From the NCBI GenBank assembly GCA_937914675.1, contig CALDOC010000592.1, forward strand, positions 1 through 21,918: a stretch of 21,918 bases of DNA, read 5' to 3'. The DNA comes from an uncultured Sulfurimonas sp. Its GTDB lineage: Bacteria; Campylobacterota; Campylobacteria; Campylobacterales; Sulfurimonadaceae. The translations under genes were made by a program, and so were the position numbers. Positions within the stretch are counted from its first letter, which is position 1. Each line of letters opens with the position of its first letter. Shown here piece by piece: positions 15,769 through 21,918 of the stretch. The notes under the pieces were generated by a model that did not search any database, was not told the origin of the DNA, and worked only from the letters and a program-made list of their open reading frames with translations.

Positions 15769-16007
15769 CCATAGATAAGATTAAAAAAGCCATCATCAAA
15801 AATATTTTGGAGATCGCGCCAGAGGTGGGAGAAGATGAAATAGAACCAAATGAGAACATTCAGCGCTCTTTGGAGCTTGATTCATTCGATTTTTTGAAGA
15901 TACTCACCGCCATGAATGAAGAGTTTCGAGTAGAAGTCCCAGAAAAGGACTACTCGCAAGTGGACACTCTCGAGAAGATGGCGGAGTATTTTTTAAGGCG
16001 TGCGTGA
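15765..16007 (+). CDS. Acyl carrier protein at end of the pdh operon
   Basis: An 80-residue acidic, helical ACP-like protein with the phosphopantetheine site LELDSFDFLKIL, serine S40 (housekeeping AcpP: DSLD). The regions around it (LEIAPEVGEDEIEPNENI before, FRVEVPEKDYSQVDTLEKM after) align with the ACP four-helix plan. It overlaps pdhC by ATGA, with AAGGAG 5 bases upstream, so it is firmly part of the operon. It differs from typical AcpP (ADSLDTVELVM), suggesting a dedicated carrier. A role in handing octanoate to the LipM-like enzyme, or in accepting acetyl groups from PDH/Acs, is inference. I recall similar ACP genes near pdh/acs clusters in other proteobacteria, without being able to check. 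Confidence 0.9.
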   Translation: MTIDKIKKAIIKNILEIAPEVGEDEIEPNENIQRSLELDSFDFLKILTAMNEEFRVEVPEKDYSQVDTLEKMAEYFLRRA

Positions 16008-16015
16008 GAGTTCCA

Positions 16016-16717
16016 TCACTCTTTGATTTTCAAACTCACCTCATACATAAACTGTTGGAGAGGAAGCATGTCTTCATATATTTTGTAAAGCGTCTCAATG
16101 AGTTTTTCGCCATCTTCTATCAGACGCGGGTCTAAAGTTTTAAAGGTCGCCATGCCTTTGTAGAGGCTCAAGTCCGCGTTCGACATCTCCGCGCTGAAGC
16201 CTTTGGGATAGCGAACGTAGCCTTTTTCAAGATGCGTGTAAGAGGCGTCTTTTGATTTGACGGTTGTGAGGATGTGAGCAAGTTCATCTCGTTTGGCGTC
16301 ATTGAGAATGGTCTCGCGAAAAGCGTCTAGCATCGGCTTTTCAAACCATCTGACTCCCACCGCCACCATGAGTTCCTCTGGCGAAAAGTGCATGTAAAAA
16401 GAGGAGCTTTGCATTCTCTTTGTATTGCCTTGCCAAAATATGACGCCTATTCGATGTTTGATTGGAGCTTTGTTCACGCCCATTCTTCGAGTGTCCCTAT
16501 AGATTCTGTAAAGGGATTTGTTGATTTTTGGTTCCGCGTTTATCGTGGGAACCAAAGCTTGAAGGTGTTCTCCCATCTCGACCACGAAGAGGCGAGATGG
16601 ATTTAAGATGAGTCGTTCGTACTCTGGTTTGTGAGCTTCGAACCACTCTTTGTTATTGTTCTTTTTAATGTCGCTTAAAAAAGGGAGCGTTTTTTTTGAA
16701 AAACCTTTAAACTCCAT
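16016..16717 (-). CDS. DUF2461 family protein (TIGR02453)
   Basis: A 233-residue protein of the DUF2461 family, recognised by FLSDIKKNNNKEWFEAHKPEY near the N-terminus (residues 13-33), LYRIYRDTRR, and SSSFYMHFSPEELMVAVGVRW. No enzymatic activity is established for this family. No signal peptide or membrane segment is visible. It starts 9 bases after the ccsBA stop and probably uses the ccsBA transcript. It converges on the ACP gene with 8 bases between. Confidence 0.9.
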   Translation of the reverse strand: MEFKGFSKKTLPFLSDIKKNNNKEWFEAHKPEYERLILNPSRLFVVEMGEHLQALVPTINAEPKINKSLYRIYRDTRRMGVNKAPIKHRIGVIFWQGNTKRMQSSSFYMHFSPEELMVAVGVRWFEKPMLDAFRETILNDAKRDELAHILTTVKSKDASYTHLEKGYVRYPKGFSAEMSNADLSLYKGMATFKTLDPRLIEDGEKLIETLYKIYEDMLPLQQFMYEVSLKIKE

Positions 16718-16726
16718 CTTTTTTCT

Positions 16727-19700
16727 TTATACTATCTTTCTATTTCTAAACGCGAGAGCTATAACTACGAACACTATGGCGTAAGTCACGGGCACGAAAT
16801 CGGGGATTGGAACCGGGTCTCCTTTCGCGTACGAGTGCATTCCCGCGAGGTAGTAGTTCACTCCGAAGTACGTCATCAAAACCGACGTGAACGACAAAAG
16901 GGAGATCACGCTAAAGTTGAACTCACTGTAAAGCGACTTGATGAATCTCAAGTGAACCACGACGGCGTAAACCAAAATCGTCACGAGAGCCCACGTCTCT
17001 TTTGGATCCCAACCCCAGTAGCGTCCCCATGACTCGTTCGCCCAAACGCCGCCCAAAAAGTTTCCAACCGTAAGCATGACGAGTCCGACCATCAAACTCA
17101 TTTCGCTCACCGCGTTTAGCTCTTTTATGGAAAGAGCGATATGCTTTTCGTTTTTATCCGTTTTGACGATAAAAAGTATGATGTTTATAAATCCAAGAAG
17201 TGCCCCAAGAGCCAAGAAACCATAACTAGCGGTAATCATGGATACATGGATGCTTAACCAATAAGAGTTTAAAACGGGAACAAGATTTGTAACCTGAGGG
17301 TCCATCCAACTCAAATGAGCCACGAATAAAATAAGACCAGCTAGAATCGAAGTCGCCGCCAACGTGATAGGCGAATGTTTTGAAAAAATAAATCCAGCCA
17401 AAACCGTCGCCCAAGCGATATACGTCATCGACTCAAAGCCATTACTCCACGGAGCGTGACCAGAGATGTACCATCTAAGAGCGAGTCCCATAGTGTGCGC
17501 CACAAAAAAGATGGCTAAAAGGATTAAAGACGTCTTGGAAACAAGCGTCATTTTAAGTTTTGGATAGATGATTTTAATGAAACTAAGAATTAAAAGTATA
17601 AAACCCATGATAAAATATAGAGGCCATAAACGCTCAAACACGTTTGTTTTATTGTAAAAAACTTCCGCCGCGATTTTGCTTTCACTAGGATATACGGCTG
17701 AACCATATTCATGTTGATACTCCGCTATTTTTGCAAGCGCTTTATCCGTCTTTGCCCAGTTTCCAGTAGTTAACGACTCGTCAACCATTGTAAAGTAGTT
17801 AACGGCGGCTTCTCTAACTTTGATTCCTTCGCTAGGGTCAAAAGTTTGAAGCGCTTCTATAGTTGGAAACCATTTGTTGTTCGCGTCATTTGGTTTTGCC
17901 CAGATTTTAATAAGCGAGCCCGTAAAAACCATATAGGCGACATTTACTTTTTCATCAACTTTAAGCACCGCTTTATCTAGCTTATTTCTATCTTTTGGCG
18001 CTTTTCTTGAAGCTTCCTCAGCTAATTTTCCAAGCTTATAACCCGACATATCCTCTGGATTTGCAAAGAACTGGGAAAATGAAACGTACTTAACGCCATC
18101 TTCCACGCCAATTTCTTTATTTACCAAAGGATCTTTTGTTTTGATGATTTTAACGTCTCTAAAGATGTCTGGTCTTATCATCATTCCAAGAACGACTTGA
18201 GACGGGGTCAAAGAAGCGTTGCCAATTTTTAGTTCTGCGCTACCTTGCAACTTTGCCAAAATTTCTGTCGCAAGAGTGTCCATAGGCTTCATTCTACCCT
18301 TGGTGTCTTGAGCGATTAACTGACCGAATTTTTCGGCGTGACTCTTGTCAAAAGAGAGAAGTATTTTAACGGCTGGATCTAAATCTTGCGCATGCGATGG
18401 AGTAACGCCGACGATGAGTCCGATTGCCAAAAGTAGCGGAACAAATTTTTGAGCGCTAGCTTTTTTAGCTTTGTCTGAAAGTTTTGCAAATCTTCCACTG
18501 CTTGTTATAAGAGTCCAGTACATTCCCAAAGCCAACAAAAAATACCCTATGTATGATGGAAGAGTTCCCGGGTCGTTGTTTACAGACAAAATAGTCCCCT
18601 TTTCATCTTGGTCGTATGATGATTGGAAGAATCTAAAACCGCCATATTCTAAAATATTGTTCATGTAAATCCTATAAGGCATATGCACGCCATTCGCTTC
18701 GTCAATGAGTTCGACTTCACTAGCGTAGGAAGCTGGGCTCATGGAACCTGGATAGCGATCCAACTGAAAATCCAGCACTTTGATTTTGAAAGGAATCGGA
18801 ATCTCTTTCGCGCCGTAAGCCACGTCTACTTGAACGCCGTTTACGTTAAAAAACTTTGCTTGACCGATGGCTCCGCTTGTTCCAAAGACTAACTGCTCAG
18901 AACTTTTCCCATCAACGCTCACTCTAAAACGAAGCGCGTCAACGCCAGACGATTTCACCTTGGCGTCAGGATTGCTCACGATTTTTTTGGCGGCTTTTGG
19001 CATAAATTCACGAAGAACGAAACTCCCTAAATCCGTACTGTAAAGCACTCTTTGATTAAAAGTTTCTTTGTCATTGGCTACCAAATCGCCTTTGGCTCTG
19101 TCCGCCATTCTAAAGTATGAAAGTAGCATATCATGATTCATAAGAAGATTTTCGCCATCCATGTACATACGAACGCTAGGTTTGTCGAACTGAAGACCAG
19201 ACTCAAAATCTAAAACAAAATTACCAGCGTCATAGTAGTTGCCTTGATCTAGCGCAACAGGCTTGCCTTGACCGCCACCCGTTACCATAAGTTTCGCTAT
19301 TGGCTTGCCATTTGGATCTTCAACTAAACTCTCCATGGCGTCGGGGATATATTCAACAAGCTTAACGTCTACTTGTTTATCTCCTACTTTTAAAGAGGTC
19401 TCTACGTTGTTTTCTCTTCTTTTAGACAGCAATATAGGCTCGTTATACGATACTTTTGCGTCTCCAGCCGTCGCGTTTACCAAATAATAGGCTTGCGCGC
19501 TTATCACCGTTGATGAGGACATGCCTTCGCGAATATGCATAGTGCCTTCGTAACCTACGTATCTAGTTACGGCCGCGCCAAATAGAATTACCAAAAATCC
19601 TATATGAAAAAGAAAAATAGGCGCTTTTTTTAAAGTATACATCTTATATTTATGTATATTTAGAGCTAAATTTAGAGCGAGTAAGCCCAACAATGCTTCA

Positions 19701-19849
19701 AACCATCTTGCGTTGTATATTTCCGCTTTAGCAGTCATAGTTCCAAAATCATTTTCGACAATCGTTCCATATCCAACAGCCACTGCGAAAATTAGCATCA
19801 ATACCGCCATTGTTTTCATAGAGCTTACAAAAGATAAGATTTTATTCAT
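16727..19849 (-). CDS. ccsBA: Fused cytochrome c biogenesis protein CcsBA
   Basis: A 1040-residue System II heme exporter/cytochrome c synthase typical of Campylobacterota. The N-terminal CcsB (ResB) half has three early membrane helices (about 10-30, 45-65, 75-95), a large periplasmic domain and a returning helix near 433-455. A further hydrophobic segment (PLLLAIGLIVGV) and a second periplasmic stretch (about 486-735) lead to the CcsA half with roughly eight helices from about 737. The heme-handling WWD motif WANESWGRYWGWDPKETW is at 936-953. Histidines in HTMGLALRW (near 785), SIHVSM (near 868) and VVHLRF are candidate heme ligands. It exports heme and attaches it to CxxCH of periplasmic cytochromes c. 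AAAGGA precedes the ATG. Confidence 0.96.
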   Translation of the reverse strand: MNKILSFVSSMKTMAVLMLIFAVAVGYGTIVENDFGTMTAKAEIYNARWFEALLGLLALNLALNIHKYKMYTLKKAPIFLFHIGFLVILFGAAVTRYVGYEGTMHIREGMSSSTVISAQAYYLVNATAGDAKVSYNEPILLSKRRENNVETSLKVGDKQVDVKLVEYIPDAMESLVEDPNGKPIAKLMVTGGGQGKPVALDQGNYYDAGNFVLDFESGLQFDKPSVRMYMDGENLLMNHDMLLSYFRMADRAKGDLVANDKETFNQRVLYSTDLGSFVLREFMPKAAKKIVSNPDAKVKSSGVDALRFRVSVDGKSSEQLVFGTSGAIGQAKFFNVNGVQVDVAYGAKEIPIPFKIKVLDFQLDRYPGSMSPASYASEVELIDEANGVHMPYRIYMNNILEYGGFRFFQSSYDQDEKGTILSVNNDPGTLPSYIGYFLLALGMYWTLITSSGRFAKLSDKAKKASAQKFVPLLLAIGLIVGVTPSHAQDLDPAVKILLSFDKSHAEKFGQLIAQDTKGRMKPMDTLATEILAKLQGSAELKIGNASLTPSQVVLGMMIRPDIFRDVKIIKTKDPLVNKEIGVEDGVKYVSFSQFFANPEDMSGYKLGKLAEEASRKAPKDRNKLDKAVLKVDEKVNVAYMVFTGSLIKIWAKPNDANNKWFPTIEALQTFDPSEGIKVREAAVNYFTMVDESLTTGNWAKTDKALAKIAEYQHEYGSAVYPSESKIAAEVFYNKTNVFERLWPLYFIMGFILLILSFIKIIYPKLKMTLVSKTSLILLAIFFVAHTMGLALRWYISGHAPWSNGFESMTYIAWATVLAGFIFSKHSPITLAATSILAGLILFVAHLSWMDPQVTNLVPVLNSYWLSIHVSMITASYGFLALGALLGFINIILFIVKTDKNEKHIALSIKELNAVSEMSLMVGLVMLTVGNFLGGVWANESWGRYWGWDPKETWALVTILVYAVVVHLRFIKSLYSEFNFSVISLLSFTSVLMTYFGVNYYLAGMHSYAKGDPVPIPDFVPVTYAIVFVVIALAFRNRKIV

Positions 19850-19873
19850 GAGAATCCTTTAATTTAAAAAGGT

Positions 19874-19879
19874 ATTCTA
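19874..19879 (-). promoter_or_regulatory. Possible -10 box for ccsBA
   Basis: TAGAAT on the minus strand about 25 bases upstream of the ccsBA ATG, in the 65-base gap after the chemoreceptor gene. No -35 match. No hairpin terminator is seen for the chemoreceptor, so read-through into ccsBA is also possible. Confidence 0.3.
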
Positions 19880-19914
19880 GTAAAACTTAACTAACAGAAG
19901 GTTATAGAAAAAAC

Positions 19915-21918
19915 TTATTCAACAAGGGCGTTTAAAATGTTAAATAGTTCCTCTGAACTTTTCTCAGTTTCTTTAAATAACTCTATAATTTCGTCCGTAT
20001 GTTCTAATGTGTTTTCATCGAGTAATTTCATAATCTTCTCTACAGATTCATGAACGCTTTTGTGCGGTTTTAAGATTATAGGATAATTTTTATTATTTGA
20101 AAAACTCTCTTTTCCATCATGCGAGTACCACTTTCCTAGTCCACATGTCGTATGATCACCGGATAAACCGATAGGTTTATTTTCAAATACGGCTGAATAA
20201 GCGTTATTTTTATATACCATATGATCCAATTTAGACATGTTTACAAACAGTTCATGGCCAATGGCGGTATTGTCCTCCGTTATTTTTTCGGCGTTTACTA
20301 TCAGCTCATGAAGAGTCTCTTTAAACTCATCTAATTTACTTTGTGACGAATGCGCTTGTATCTCAATCTCTTCACTGCTCTGTGACATCTGCATAGAATT
20401 TTGTTTAAGAACGCTTATATTCGCTTCCACTTCGCTTGTCGCTTTTTGCGTTCTCTCGGCAAGCTTACGCACTTCATCGGCGACTACGGCAAATCCACGT
20501 CCATGTTCACCAGCGCGAGCCGCTTCTATGGCCGCGTTAAGCGCCAGTAAATTCGTTTGATCTGAAATATCCTTAATAAGAGAAATTACGTTAAATATCT
20601 CTGAAACGTTTGAATTCACCTGTTCGGAAGAAGTTCTAGATTCGCTTATCATCTCTGTGATATTTGAAATGCTTTTTATCACTTCATCCGTTGAGATTGT
20701 AACCTGAGCGATCACCTTTGCAGTCTCTTCGTTTAAAACGTTCACTTCGGTAACGTTTTCAACGTTCTTTTGCATACTATGTCTTAAGTTGTGAGCGTTG
20801 CTTATCGCTCCATGAATCATCTCGTCCGATAGCGCTAAATTGAGTCTATTTTTCTCCATGGAAATTTGAGCCTCTTTTTCGGACTCAACAACTTTCAGCA
20901 TATCATTTTTAGCCTCTATGTCCAAGGCTTCAACTTTATCTAAAAATTTGTTCAAACTTATACTCGCTTTTCCAAGTTCGTCATGAGAGAGTATTGGCAA
21001 TCTTCTTGACAAATCCGCGTCGCCAGCCGCTAGTTCTTCTGAAACTTTGTCGAGATGTTCTAATGGTTTTAACACTGCCACCTTTATAACCCAAAACAAA
21101 AACAACAAAACAAAAATGTCTATCAATGACATAATATACACTTGTCTAAGCAACGCGTCTTCTGACTTTAAAAGCATAGCCTCAACTTTTGAGATTTCAT
21201 TTCCTACAAGAGCGTATCCCACGATTTGACCTGAAAAATCTTTTATCTCCTCAGAAACGACAAAATATTTTTTGCTAAGTAATGGTTCTGAAATATTTGA
21301 AATATCTATGTTTTTTAAATCTTCTAAAAAAGATAGATTCACTGCGTCTTCTCTTACGGCTAAAACGTATTGACCAATCTGTTTCGCCGACGCGAGTGCG
21401 GTCGCCGTAGATAAGTACTCGTTTTTCATAACAATCGCCATCTCAAAGCCATTATCTTTTCGAGCGTTTTTAACTATGGAGTTTAATCCTTGCATAAATT
21501 CAACCGAACCAAGATACTGACCATCACGTAAAACCGGTGCCAAACCACGTAGGACTAAACCGGCGCGACCAAGTTCTATCGCTACAAGCGGTTTACGATT
21601 TTGTTTGACGTTGATAACGGTTTTTCTAAAGCCACTCAAATCATCACCAAACTTCTTAGGATTCCAAGATCTTAAAAAACTGTGAAGATCCGCATTGTGT
21701 ATATGAATCTTTATATTTTTATACTCGCTGTTTTCTTTAAAATCTTGTGATATTGAAGCTAAACCTTTGATCGCCACGTCTCTATTGTTCTCTTTTAGAG
21801 CATGAATGACGTCATAATTTTTAGAAATATTGATTGCGTTTGTCAATCCTATGTTGTTTTTTGACTTTATGGCTTCACTATAAGTGGAACGAAGAAGTTT
21901 ATCTTGTTGAGCGTACAT
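19915..21918 (-). CDS. Methyl-accepting chemotaxis protein with Cache-type sensor and CZB domain (probably N-terminally cut)
   Basis: At least 667 residues. A periplasmic sensor (about 1-255) contains HIHNADLHSFLRSWNPKKFGD and VAIELGRAGLVLRGLAPV, typical of a double-Cache (dCache_3-like) domain. Then a membrane helix (260-283), HAMP, and a cytoplasmic signalling hairpin with the conserved tip DQTNLLALNAAIEAARAGEHG (around 453-473). The C-terminus is a CZB domain with the 3-His/1-Cys zinc set H566, C592 (TTCGLGKWY), H619 and H623 (PHKSVH). It signals through CheA/CheW. The first membrane helix is missing, so the frame-opening ATG at 21918 is probably internal and the true start lies beyond the edge. 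CZB receptors elsewhere respond to zinc or to oxidants such as HOCl; the ligand here is unknown. Confidence 0.95.
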   Translation of the reverse strand: MYAQQDKLLRSTYSEAIKSKNNIGLTNAINISKNYDVIHALKENNRDVAIKGLASISQDFKENSEYKNIKIHIHNADLHSFLRSWNPKKFGDDLSGFRKTVINVKQNRKPLVAIELGRAGLVLRGLAPVLRDGQYLGSVEFMQGLNSIVKNARKDNGFEMAIVMKNEYLSTATALASAKQIGQYVLAVREDAVNLSFLEDLKNIDISNISEPLLSKKYFVVSEEIKDFSGQIVGYALVGNEISKVEAMLLKSEDALLRQVYIMSLIDIFVLLFLFWVIKVAVLKPLEHLDKVSEELAAGDADLSRRLPILSHDELGKASISLNKFLDKVEALDIEAKNDMLKVVESEKEAQISMEKNRLNLALSDEMIHGAISNAHNLRHSMQKNVENVTEVNVLNEETAKVIAQVTISTDEVIKSISNITEMISESRTSSEQVNSNVSEIFNVISLIKDISDQTNLLALNAAIEAARAGEHGRGFAVVADEVRKLAERTQKATSEVEANISVLKQNSMQMSQSSEEIEIQAHSSQSKLDEFKETLHELIVNAEKITEDNTAIGHELFVNMSKLDHMVYKNNAYSAVFENKPIGLSGDHTTCGLGKWYSHDGKESFSNNKNYPIILKPHKSVHESVEKIMKLLDENTLEHTDEIIELFKETEKSSEELFNILNALVE

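Noticed and set aside
16007..16022. AGAGT/ACTCT hairpin between the ACP and DUF2461 genes
   Set aside because: Only a 5-base stem overlapping both coding ends with no clean T-run; too weak to call a terminator.

Overview
The window looks like chromosomal DNA of a free-living Campylobacterota (Epsilonproteobacteria), perhaps a Sulfurimonas/Sulfuricurvum-like lineage. The best clue is the very large fused cytochrome c maturation protein CcsBA, supported by the small-heat-shock and chemoreceptor types. No rRNA or other marker gene is present, so genus is not claimed. Nineteen protein genes fill the window almost completely. There is no gene-free stretch over 300 bases, and I saw no tRNA, rRNA, CRISPR array or insertion sequence.

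Left part (1-5100, minus strand): a SWIM/SNF2-type DNA translocase is followed by a two-gene Septu-type anti-phage cassette. The cassette is ptuA (ABC-type AAA ATPase) and ptuB (HNH endonuclease, cut by the left edge), overlapping by ATGA. Base composition drops sharply at the start of the cassette, suggesting acquisition next to a resident SNF2 gene.

Stress part (5183-7093, plus strand): two Hsp20 chaperone genes, each with its own promoter. The second is followed closely by a protein-L-isoaspartate methyltransferase gene (pcm). A small unknown gene faces pcm and overlaps its stop codon; next comes a small coiled-coil protein with one C-terminal membrane segment.

Central metabolic module (7802-16007): two divergent operons share a 123-base control region. 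Leftward, lipM-like octanoyl/lipoyl transferase, lipA and lpdA make and recycle the lipoyl cofactor. Rightward, acs, pdhA, pdhB, pdhC and an acyl carrier protein gene form a tightly coupled operon for converting acetate and a 2-oxo acid (probably pyruvate) to acetyl-CoA. Together they are a self-contained pyruvate dehydrogenase island with its own cofactor supply. Features worth a second look are the ACP and the shortened E1/E3-binding domain of E2.

Right part (16016-21918, minus strand): a large chemoreceptor with a Cache-type sensor and a C-terminal zinc-binding CZB domain (N-terminus probably outside the window), then ccsBA, then a DUF2461 gene.

The least expected signal is regulatory. 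The promoters of both hsp20 genes and of the acs-pdh operon carry a T/C-rich 11-mer ending in CATAN, exactly 8 bases upstream of a TANNAT -10 box. At two of them it is a perfectly phased tandem direct repeat. This geometry resembles OmpR/PhoB-type activator sites and suggests one regulator links chaperones to the pyruvate/acetate module.
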